Notes under the pieces: generated by a model
Databases searched by the model: none
Told to the model about the DNA's origin: nothing
The model's input: only the letters and a program-made list of their open reading frames with translations
Assembly: GCA_003551985.1 (NCBI GenBank)
Contig: PUOB01000105.1
Span: forward strand, 1 to 6,870
Length of the DNA: 6,870 nucleotides
Direction: 5' to 3'
Source: Desulfobacteraceae bacterium
GTDB lineage: Bacteria; Desulfobacterota; Desulfobacteria; Desulfobacterales; Desulfosalsimonadaceae
Shown: positions 1 to 5,677 of the stretch, in pieces
Layout of the letters: each line of letters begins with the position of its first letter
Position numbering within the stretch: the stretch's first letter is position 1
Translations under genes and position numbers: made by a program

Positions 1-1727
1 ATGAAATCAGGCAGCAAGGTTTTATCCGAAAGCCAGTCGGCCATGGGAAACGTAAACGGCTGTTTTCGCCTGAACGCGGAACACGGATCAAGGATGTTGT
101 GTTTAAGGTAGGTATAGCTGCAGATAAACTTTTCCCGGTTCATCGAAAGGTTGGTTTTCATCGATACGGGGAGGCCGGCCGCAAATTCCGCCAGACGAAA
201 ATCCAACAGGGGCGTCCGCGTTTCAAGGGAGTGGCGCATCGAAAGCTTGTCCAGGCGCAACACGACGTAATCGGGCAGCCGGAACCTGGCTTCATAGGCG
301 ATGGCTGCGTTTACCGGGTGCTCGCTACCGGAGAGAGACGGCCGTGCATCCGCTTCAAAAAGGGGGGCGTCCGGCGTAAACCCCAGCATCCGGTCAAGTT
401 CGCCGGGTGAAAACAAGGCCTCGGATTGGATGTAGCGGCTTCCCGGATCATCATTGCCGGCACTGCCGGCGAGCAGGCCCGGCAGCTCCGGGAAAAAATT
501 GAGCAGCCGTTGCCGCTGCCCGGGCGTGAAGTCGTAAAATCCAGCGGCCGCCGCTTCAATCATGAACTTTCGGTAGCCCCCGAAAATTTCATCCGCCCCC
601 TCCCCTGTCAGAACGGCCTTGACGTCGCCGGCCGCAATCTTGCAAAGCCTGTGGGTGGGCAGTATGGTGCCAAGAGAAATCGGCTCCTCCAGCGAGCGGA
701 CGACTTCCGGCAGCGCCATCAACATCTCCCGACCACAGGTGGCATGGGTCAGCCTGGAATGGGCGAACCGATGACCCATGGTGTTTATCAACTGCCTGAC
801 GTAAGGAAGCTCGTCGTATCTTTCCTCCGAAAAGGATATGGTATACAACCTGAGGTCGGGCTGGGCCTCTGCCGCAACCGATGATACAGCGGACGAGTCG
901 ATGCCCCCGCTGATGAAACTGCCAAGCTCGACATCGGACCGAAGGCGTATCCGCACGGCATCGCGAAACAATTCATGAAACCGGTCGGCGGCATCCGGCA
1001 GCCGCATGGGTGCATCATTTTCCTCGTCCGGGCGATAATTCCAGTAGCGATGGACATCAAACGCCCCGGTTTCAAGGTCAAAAACAAGAAACGATCCCGG
1101 GGGCACCCGGTGGATGCCTTCAAAAAGGGTTTCGCTGCCGGGCACATAACGATACGTGAAATAGGTGTGAAGCTTGGCCCGGTTGACGGCCGGTTTCATA
1201 TCCAGGGCCCCGAACAGGGCTTTTATTTCAGAGGCAAAGGCAAAGCCGTCTCCCCTTCGGGCATAATACAAAGGCTTGATGCCGAAGCGGTCCCGGAACA
1301 AAAAAAGCCTTTTCAATCCCGGATCATATATTGCCCCGGCGTACATGCCGTTTAAATCGTCCAGAAAGGCGGCACCCTTTTTTCTGTACAAATGCAGGGC
1401 CACCTCGATATCGCCCCGGGATATGAAGTCGCAGTCCGACACCATGGGCCGCAGCTCCAGGTAATTGTACACCTGACCATTGCATGCGATGGTAACGCCG
1501 TCCGCCCTGCTGGTTATCGGCTGCATTCCGGTAACAAGGTCCAGAATGGCGAGCCTGACAAGACCCATGCCGAGGTGCACGGCGCCGCCAGGCGCGCCAT
1601 GGTTAAAGACCGACTCTTTTTGTCCGTCCGGCCCCCTGTGCGACTGGCACGCGCCCATTTGAATCAACCTGCCGCGCAATTCGGCTACATCCATCGACCT
1701 CGAAACGATTCCGTATATGCCGCACAT
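1..1727 (-). CDS. asnB: Glutamine-hydrolysing asparagine synthetase (AsnB family), 3' end cut by window edge
   Basis: The gene is open for 575 codons and has no stop before the window edge. AsnB proteins are about 600-630 residues, so a short C-terminal piece is missing. The family makes asparagine (or amidates a related substrate) from aspartate, ATP and glutamine in the cytosol. The N-terminal class II glutaminase domain starts MCGIYGIV, with nucleophile Cys2 exposed after Met removal. It also shows HRGPDG (30-35), Arg58 in the glutamine-binding loop, CNGQVYNY (82-89) and Asp106. The synthetase domain has the PP-loop SGGIDSS (273-279) and GEGADEIFGGY (from 375), and further on SMRHSLETRTPLLD. 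The ATG at 1727 is fixed by Cys2 and by AAGGA at 1737-1741 (minus strand), nine bases upstream. One oddity is Gln85, where E. coli AsnB has a glutamine-contacting Glu. Amidotransferases for cell-surface sugars share this fold, so the exact substrate is less sure than the family. Confidence 0.95.
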   Translation of the reverse strand, partial: MCGIYGIVSRSMDVAELRGRLIQMGACQSHRGPDGQKESVFNHGAPGGAVHLGMGLVRLAILDLVTGMQPITSRADGVTIACNGQVYNYLELRPMVSDCDFISRGDIEVALHLYRKKGAAFLDDLNGMYAGAIYDPGLKRLFLFRDRFGIKPLYYARRGDGFAFASEIKALFGALDMKPAVNRAKLHTYFTYRYVPGSETLFEGIHRVPPGSFLVFDLETGAFDVHRYWNYRPDEENDAPMRLPDAADRFHELFRDAVRIRLRSDVELGSFISGGIDSSAVSSVAAEAQPDLRLYTISFSEERYDELPYVRQLINTMGHRFAHSRLTHATCGREMLMALPEVVRSLEEPISLGTILPTHRLCKIAAGDVKAVLTGEGADEIFGGYRKFMIEAAAAGFYDFTPGQRQRLLNFFPELPGLLAGSAGNDDPGSRYIQSEALFSPGELDRMLGFTPDAPLFEADARPSLSGSEHPVNAAIAYEARFRLPDYVVLRLDKLSMRHSLETRTPLLDFRLAEFAAGLPVSMKTNLSMNREKFICSYTYLKHNILDPCSAFRRKQPFTFPMADWLSDKTLLPDF

Positions 1728-1828
1728 GCATTGCCATCCTTGAAGCCGTCATCCGTGACTATGGCGATTTTTCCCCGGGGGCGGCAGCCTTTGTCCCGGC
1801 CCGCTTGAATGAAATGGAACCTGTCTTT

Positions 1829-1857
1829 TTGACAATACAGGCTATACTCTTTATAAT
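1829..1857 (+). promoter_or_regulatory. Consensus sigma-70-type promoter for the CULT gene
   Basis: TTGACA (1829-1834) and TATAAT (1852-1857) are both exact consensus hexamers separated by the optimal 17 bases. Transcription would start near 1864, about 27 bases before the ATG at 1891. The -35 box lies inside a dyad, CCTGT (1820-1824) and ACAGG (1837-1841), which could be an operator. This promoter should be strong unless it is repressed. No comparably good promoter is visible for the divergent asparagine synthetase gene. The best candidate, TTGTCA (minus strand, 1835-1830), overlaps the same -35 region. Confidence 0.75.
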
Positions 1858-1890
1858 ATGATAAAAATAAATTCTTAATCATAATCGCCG

Positions 1891-2340
1891 ATGAAATCAA
1901 CCGGAAACCATAAAAGCCTCCCGATTTCCAGGATGCGGGAGAAGCATCCCGGAAACGAACCCGGCGTTGAAAGAGCGCCCGCATCTGTTGAAGAAACCGA
2001 ATATTCTGACGAAGATCCCGGCAGGAACGACCTTTTATGCCGGCAGTGCCTTCTGCCGATAACCAGCGAGTCCAGCGGCATTGCTGTCAACGGCGCCCAC
2101 TGTCATACCTTTGCCAATCCCCATGGGATTGTATTTGAAATCGGCACCTTCAAAGTCGCACCCGGATGCGCCGCCGCCGGCCGGCCGTCAAGCGAATTTT
2201 CGTGGTTTCCGCCCCATTCATGGCAGGTGGCACTTTGCAGCGCATGCCTGACACACGTGGGTTGGCGGTTTCTTTCACCGGAGGGCGGTGTTTTTTTCGG
2301 ACTGATTCTCGACCGCCTGATCAGGAGCGAGGCCTCTTAA
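1891..2340 (+). CDS. Single-domain cereblon-like CULT protein, 149 aa
   Basis: This is a small, probably cytosolic protein whose C-terminal ~100 residues match the CULT domain, the thalidomide-binding beta-tent fold of cereblon. Visible hallmarks are two zinc-binding pairs, CRQC (C50, C53) and CSAC (C116, C119), and the segment HTFANPHGIVFEIG (72-85). SEFSWFPPHSW (101-111) and HVGWRF (122-127) follow, then FFGLILDRL (135-143). The pocket tryptophans W105, W111 and W125 have spacings 6 and 14, as do human W380, W386 and W400. Cys116 is five residues after W111, matching human C391. Residues 1-45 are polar, without signal peptide or membrane segment, and probably disordered. No Lon-like domain is present, so this resembles bacterial stand-alone CULT proteins such as MsCI4 of Magnetospirillum. 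The ATG at 1891 lacks a clear Shine-Dalgarno sequence; ATG 1933 (Met15) is an alternative that keeps the whole domain. The bacterial function is unknown. Confidence 0.9.
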   Translation: MKSTGNHKSLPISRMREKHPGNEPGVERAPASVEETEYSDEDPGRNDLLCRQCLLPITSESSGIAVNGAHCHTFANPHGIVFEIGTFKVAPGCAAAGRPSSEFSWFPPHSWQVALCSACLTHVGWRFLSPEGGVFFGLILDRLIRSEAS

Positions 2341-2360
2341 TCAAATTTTACCTTTTTTTA

Positions 2361-2390
2361 TTGACATTGCTTTTTAAATTTTGTTATTAA
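2361..2390 (+). promoter_or_regulatory. Candidate distal promoter toward the EF-G gene
   Basis: TTGACA (2361-2366) is an exact -35 hexamer. It is followed after 18 bases by TATTAA (2385-2390), a 4-of-6 match to the -10 box. It sits just after the CULT gene and is bracketed by the CAAATTTTACC direct repeats. A transcript from here would have a leader of about 240 bases before EF-G. The surroundings are AT-rich, so chance matches are likely. Confidence 0.3.
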
Positions 2391-2440
2391 GACAAATTTT
2401 ACCCAAATAATCGACTTTCCGTGGCCCCGTGGCCGGCCTG

Positions 2441-2464
2441 ACAACCATCCGGACAACCTTCCGG
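2441..2464. repeat. Tandem 12-base duplication in the EF-G leader
   Basis: Two adjacent 12-base units, ACAACCATCCGG and ACAACCTTCCGG, differ at one position. Seven bases upstream lies a perfect tandem 8-mer, CCGTGGCC twice (2419-2434). Both look like local slippage duplications; I see no known function for them. Confidence 0.6.
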
Positions 2465-2543
2465 AAATAACTCTGGAAAAATGACAGTCACATAAAAAAA
2501 CGGGGGGGGCGAATAATCCCGTGGTGAATCGGAAGACGTAGCC

Positions 2544-2595
2544 CGACTTTTTACGAAATCGTCAGTCTTGATCTTGACACACTCGTAAAAAGTCG
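2544..2595. repeat. Short inverted-repeat element, TCGTAAAAAGTCG family
   Basis: A perfect 13-base inverted repeat, CGACTTTTTACGA (2544-2556) and TCGTAAAAAGTCG (2583-2595), encloses a 26-base loop. The stretch CACTCGTAAAAAGTCG (2580-2595) recurs exactly at 4780-4795. The loop block CTTGATCTTGA (2567-2577) is the reverse complement of 4820-4830 in the large palindrome beyond EF-G. The two intergenic elements are therefore members of one family that brackets the EF-G gene. I recall similar sequences as dispersed intergenic palindromes in Desulfobacterales, but that needs a search. No transposase is associated, so it is best described as REP-like or MITE-like. Confidence 0.7.
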
Positions 2596-2604
2596 CAAGA
2601 TAAC
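2574..2604 (+). promoter_or_regulatory. Candidate proximal promoter of the EF-G gene, inside the repeat
   Basis: TTGACA (2574-2579) is an exact -35 hexamer lying in the loop of the inverted repeat. GATAAC (2599-2604), a 4-of-6 match to the -10 box, follows after 19 bases, which is slightly long. The right arm of the repeat would form the spacer. Transcription would start about 30 bases before the EF-G ATG. The match is moderate and unproven. Confidence 0.35.
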
Positions 2605-2638
2605 TTTTTTTACATTTACATTGAAGGCAGTTTGACCA

Positions 2639-4711
2639 ATGGCATCATCCAACGAAATCATAAATGCCAGAAACATCGGCATCAGCGCGCATATCGATTC
2701 CGGCAAGACGACACTGACGGAACGCATTCTCTACCTGACAAAACGAATCCACCGTATCCACGAGGTTCGGGGTAAAGACGGCGTAGGCGCCACAATGGAC
2801 TCCATGGAACTTGAGCGGGAGCGTGGCATTACCATTGCGTCGGCTGCGACCTATTGCACCTGGAAAAACCACGAAATCAATATAATCGACACGCCCGGCC
2901 ACGTGGATTTCACCATTGAAGTCGAGCGTGCACTGCGGGTAATGGACGGCAGCGTACTGGTACTGTGCGCCGTTGGCGGCGTTCAGTCCCAGTCGATAAC
3001 GGTGGACACCCAGATGAAACGCTACAACGTGCCCTGCATCGCTTTTATCAACAAATGCGACCGGAACGGCGCCGATCCCGAAAAAATCATGTCCCAGTTA
3101 AGAGAAAAGCTCGGACATAACCCTGTGGCGCTGCAGATACCCATCGGCCTCGAATCCGGACATGAAGGCGTTGTTGACCTTGTAAGCATGAAAGCCCTTT
3201 ATTTTGAGAGCGAATTTGGCCAGGAGGTCAGGGAGGCGAAAATTCCCGACAATCTGCTCACCGAAGCGCAGGCGAAACGTGAAGCAATGCTGGATGCCGC
3301 CTCTGTTTTCTCCGATGAGTTGACCGAGGCGATCCTTGAAGACGGTCCAATCGATGAACAACTGGTTCGCGGCGCAATCCGGGAGGGGCTGCTGAAGCGT
3401 GCGTTGACGCCGGTGATGATGGGGTCCGCATACAAGAACAAAGGCATTCAGCCATTGCTGGACGCTTTTTGTTATTACCTGCCGTCTCCTTTTGACGTTG
3501 AAAACCATGCCCTCGATATCGAGGACAACGAAGCAAAGGTCACGCTCAGCCCGGACACGACCGCGCCGCTTGTCGCGCTTGCATTCAAGTTGGAAGACAC
3601 CCCTTACGGCCAGCTGACCTATATCCGGGTTTACCAGGGCCAGATGGGAAAGTCTGACACCATGATCAACGTCCGTACCGGCAAAAAAATCAAGGTCGGC
3701 CGAATCGTCCGGATGCATGCCAATAAAATGGAGGACGTGGACGTCATTCCGGCGGGACATATCGGCGCCCTTTTCGGGATCGACTGCGCCTCGGGCGACA
3801 CATTCGTGGCCCCGGGCATCAATGTTTCCATGGTTTCGATGTATATCCCCGACCCGGTCATATCCTTGTCGGTCAAACCCAAAGACCACAAATCCGAAAC
3901 CAACATGTCCAAGGCCTTGAACCGCTTTGTCAGGGAAGACCCAACGTTCAACACGCATTACAATGAAGAGACCGGCGAAACGCTCATATCCGGGATGGGG
4001 GAACTGCACCTGGAAATCTACCTGGAACGGATGCGCCGTGAATACAACGTGGCCATCGAAACCGGCGAGCCGCTTGTCGCATACCGGGAAACCATCACCC
4101 AATCCGCCGCCTTCGATTACATCCATAAAAAACAGACCGGCGGGGCCGGTCAATTCGGAAGGGTGGCGGGAAATATGGAACCCGACCCGGATGTCTGGTT
4201 TGAATTTGAAAACAAGGTAACCGGCGGGAATGTCCCCACCCATTTCATACCGGCCTGTGAAAAGGGCTTTGCCGAGTGCATGAAAAAAGGGCCATGGATG
4301 AAATTCCCCGTTACCGGCATCCGGATCATATTAAAAGACGGCGCCTCCCATTCGGTCGACTCCTCCGAGATGGCGTTCCAGGCGGCGGCCCGCGGGGGCT
4401 TTCAGCAGGCATATCGTAAAGCCGCCCCCGTATTGCTGGAGCCCGTCATGAAGGTTGTCGTGGAAACGCCCGGTGAATATTTCGGCAATGTCATGGCATC
4501 CCTTAACCAGCGCCGGGGAATGATCATGGGCTCCCACGACGAGGGTGTGACATCCTCGATCGAGGCCCACGTTCCCCTTGCGGAAATGTTCGGATATGCT
4601 ACCGTGCTGCGCTCGATGACTCAAGGCAAGGCGCAGTTCACCATGGAATTTTCGGCATACAAGGAAGTCCCGAAGTCCATTGTTGCGGAAATTGAAAAAA
4701 AACAGGGGTGA
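2639..4711 (+). CDS. fusA: Elongation factor G, spdEFG1 / mitochondrial EF-G1-like type
   Basis: This is a full-length 690-residue translational GTPase that moves tRNA and mRNA through the ribosome after peptide bond formation. The GTPase domain shows G1 AHIDSGKT (17-24), G2 RGITI (62-66), G3 DTPGH (84-88), G4 NKCD (138-141) and a G5-like SAYKNKG (263-269). Domain II runs from about 308 to 400, domain III contains [10 protein letters not shown] (451-460), domain IV spans about 480-600 and domain V ends near 680. Residues 43-66, with [20 protein letters not shown], and [11 protein letters not shown] (108-118) match mitochondrial EF-G1 and the spirochaete/planctomycete/deltaproteobacterial EF-G1 group rather than canonical bacterial FusA. 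No rpsL, rpsG or tuf lies beside it, so it is not in a str operon, and a second EF-G may exist elsewhere in the genome. The start is supported by the family N-terminus and GAAGG at 2623-2627. Confidence 0.97.
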   Translation: MASSNEIINARNIGISAHIDSGKTTLTERILYLTKRIHRIHEVRGKDGVGATMDSMELERERGITIASAATYCTWKNHEINIIDTPGHVDFTIEVERALRVMDGSVLVLCAVGGVQSQSITVDTQMKRYNVPCIAFINKCDRNGADPEKIMSQLREKLGHNPVALQIPIGLESGHEGVVDLVSMKALYFESEFGQEVREAKIPDNLLTEAQAKREAMLDAASVFSDELTEAILEDGPIDEQLVRGAIREGLLKRALTPVMMGSAYKNKGIQPLLDAFCYYLPSPFDVENHALDIEDNEAKVTLSPDTTAPLVALAFKLEDTPYGQLTYIRVYQGQMGKSDTMINVRTGKKIKVGRIVRMHANKMEDVDVIPAGHIGALFGIDCASGDTFVAPGINVSMVSMYIPDPVISLSVKPKDHKSETNMSKALNRFVREDPTFNTHYNEETGETLISGMGELHLEIYLERMRREYNVAIETGEPLVAYRETITQSAAFDYIHKKQTGGAGQFGRVAGNMEPDPDVWFEFENKVTGGNVPTHFIPACEKGFAECMKKGPWMKFPVTGIRIILKDGASHSVDSSEMAFQAAARGGFQQAYRKAAPVLLEPVMKVVVETPGEYFGNVMASLNQRRGMIMGSHDEGVTSSIEAHVPLAEMFGYATVLRSMTQGKAQFTMEFSAYKEVPKSIVAEIEKKQG

Positions 4712-4755
4712 TTTCGGCTGCCGCCGTAGGGGCGAAAAATCTTTCGCAGCTGCGA

Positions 4756-4795
4756 TTTACGACGCCATCAACAATGATGCACTCGTAAAAAGTCG
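4756..4795. repeat. Partial copy of the palindromic repeat family
   Basis: Positions 4756-4778 repeat 4913-4935 with only two mismatches in 23 bases. The repeated part is the right end of the large palindrome plus its flank, TCAACAATGAT. Immediately downstream, 4780-4795 is an exact 16-base match to the right arm of the element upstream of EF-G. This looks like the debris of a second element arranged in tandem with the intact one. Confidence 0.6.
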
Positions 4796-4801
4796 GGTTC
4801 A

Positions 4802-4926
4802 GACGGCTTTGTAAAAAGTTCAAGATCAAGGCTTGCGAAATTTCGAAGAATGCAGTCACGCCAAGGCGTGATAAAATTCTGAGAAATTTCGCATAACGCA
4901 GATATTGGACTTTTTACGAAGCCGTC
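4802..4926. repeat. 125-base near-perfect palindrome (REP/MITE-like)
   Basis: The two halves are imperfect reverse complements over the whole length. The outer arms are GACGGCTTTGTAAAAAGTTC (from 4802) and the complement of GACTTTTTACGAAGCCGTC (ending 4926), with two mismatches over about 22 bases. An inner block GCGAAATTTC on the left pairs with GAAATTTCGC on the right. The centre is TCACGCC-AA-GGCGTGA, a perfect seven-base stem around 4863-4864. It contains no open reading frame of note. As RNA it could form one hairpin of about 60 base pairs. It shares blocks with the short element at 2544-2595. A non-autonomous mobile element or a processed RNA hairpin are both possible. Confidence 0.85.
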
Positions 4927-4941
4927 AACAATGATAATCCC

Positions 4942-4947
4942 TATAAT
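4942..4947 (+). promoter_or_regulatory. Candidate -10 box for the ATPase-mnmA-mtaB operon
   Basis: TATAAT (4942-4947) matches the -10 consensus and lies 21 bases before the ATPase ATG, but no recognisable -35 box is found 16-18 bases upstream. It directly follows the palindrome, so the repeat arm would supply the upstream promoter region. GGAG at 4958-4961 is the ribosome binding site for the ATG at 4969. Confidence 0.25.
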
Positions 4948-4968
4948 TTCATAATCTGGAGTGCGCAA

Positions 4969-5670
4969 ATGTTAACAAACATATTCAACCTGCCGGATCC
5001 CGGCCAAAGCGGTGCCGACGAGACCCTGGAAATGATAAAACCGGGCACTTTCGCAGCCATATTCGCAAGGGCCGGCGTCGGGAAAACCGCCTTAATGGTA
5101 CAAACCGCCATAAACGGCATGCTTCGGGGCAAAAACGTGCTGCATATCTCCACACGGAACCCGGTTGACAAGGTGGACCTGTGGTACCGGGAAATGTTTC
5201 AGCGGCTGGACCAGGCGTACGGGGACATACAGATAAAAAAAAGACTGGACCCGCTTCTCCGGCACCGGTTCATAATGACCTTTGAAACGGAAACATTCAG
5301 CATCGCCAAGCTCAAAAAAAGGGTCGACGAACTTATTTCCCAGGATATTTTCACCCCGGCCCAGATCATGATCGATGATTTTTCCTTTGAAACGGTTTCA
5401 GACGAAGAAATCGCAGACCTTAAGGCCTTTGCCGAAAAAAACGGTTTGGTCTTCTGGTTTACCATACGGACACACCGGGATGAACCGCTCGGGGAGGGGG
5501 GAATCCCCACGCGCCTGGCCCCCATGACCCGGTGGTTCGACTTTATGGCCCGCCTCGAGCCGAATAATGACCGTATCTATATCCGGCAGGTCGTTCCGGA
5601 CGAAACCGACGACAAAGGAAACGTCCTTTTTCTGGACCCCTCTTCGCTTTTGATAAAAGAAATGGCTTGA
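4969..5670 (+). CDS. RecA/KaiC-like P-loop ATPase of unknown function
   Basis: This is a 233-residue cytosolic protein with no signal peptide or membrane segment. GTFAAIFARAGVGKTALMVQ (26-45) carries a Walker A motif, A33-R-A-G-V-G-K39-T40, in which Ala replaces the usual first Gly. The segment after it (GKNVLHISTRN, 54-64) has the layout of RecA/RadA/KaiC-type ATPases. IMIDDF (133-138) is a Walker B-like strand with D136 and D137. Residues 162-169 (FWFTIRTH) form a likely following core strand. There is no DNA-binding zinc finger, Lon-like or helicase domain, so it is a single minimal ATPase core. A good GGAG site precedes the ATG. The gene ends seven bases before mnmA, so it should be co-transcribed with tRNA-modification genes, but no specific activity can be read from the sequence. 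I do not recognise a named family. Confidence 0.88.
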   Translation: MLTNIFNLPDPGQSGADETLEMIKPGTFAAIFARAGVGKTALMVQTAINGMLRGKNVLHISTRNPVDKVDLWYREMFQRLDQAYGDIQIKKRLDPLLRHRFIMTFETETFSIAKLKKRVDELISQDIFTPAQIMIDDFSFETVSDEEIADLKAFAEKNGLVFWFTIRTHRDEPLGEGGIPTRLAPMTRWFDFMARLEPNNDRIYIRQVVPDETDDKGNVLFLDPSSLLIKEMA

Positions 5671-5677
5671 ACGTGAA

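Larger units (their letters stand above)
2341..2638. other. Non-coding leader between the CULT gene and EF-G gene
   Basis: I see no convincing gene here on either strand. The left part (2341-2410) is AT-rich and has an 11-base direct repeat CAAATTTTACC (2342-2352 and 2393-2403). The middle has two small tandem duplications: CCGTGGCC twice (2419-2434), and a 12-base unit ACAACCATCCGG / ACAACCTTCCGG (2441-2464) with one mismatch. Homopolymer runs follow, seven A then C then eight G (2494-2509). The right part holds the inverted repeat at 2544-2595. A GAAGG at 2623-2627 lies 11 bases before the EF-G start and is its likely ribosome binding site. No clear terminator follows the CULT gene. Confidence 0.6.
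4712..4968. other. Repeat-filled intergenic region between EF-G and the ATPase operon
   Basis: I see no gene here. A small hairpin follows the EF-G stop (GCGAAA 4732-4737, TTTCGC 4742-4747) but has no T run after it, so it is a poor terminator. The rest is a partial repeat (4756-4795), the 125-base palindrome (4802-4926) and a short promoter-like stretch before the ATPase gene. If transcribed, the palindrome would fold into a very long hairpin that could end EF-G transcripts or protect mRNA ends; this is inference. Confidence 0.7.

Noticed and set aside
99..1808. Several plus-strand open frames of 60-152 codons across the left end
   Set aside because: They are antisense to the asparagine synthetase gene, whose minus-strand frame is open throughout and carries all family motifs.
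1821..1840. LexA (SOS) box, CTGT...ACAG
   Set aside because: The half-sites are 12 bases apart, whereas the classical proteobacterial SOS box has CTGT-N8-ACAG. It is kept only as an unspecified dyad.
1685..1984. 99-codon minus-strand frame across the divergent promoter region
   Set aside because: It overlaps the starts of two well-supported genes and an exact-consensus promoter, and its product has no recognisable features.
3098..4243. 381-codon open frame on the minus strand opposite EF-G
   Set aside because: It lies wholly antisense to a strongly supported EF-G, its translation shows no recognisable domain, and long antisense frames are expected opposite codon-biased genes.
4732..4747. 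Intrinsic terminator after EF-G
   Set aside because: The hairpin has a six-base stem but no T run follows it.
4638..4859. 73-codon minus-strand frame across the EF-G end and repeat
   Set aside because: It runs from the palindromic repeat into EF-G antisense sequence and shows no protein-like pattern.
2544..4926. CRISPR array or composite transposon bounded by the two repeat elements
   Set aside because: There are only two dissimilar elements, no regular spacers, no transposase, and the gene between them is EF-G.
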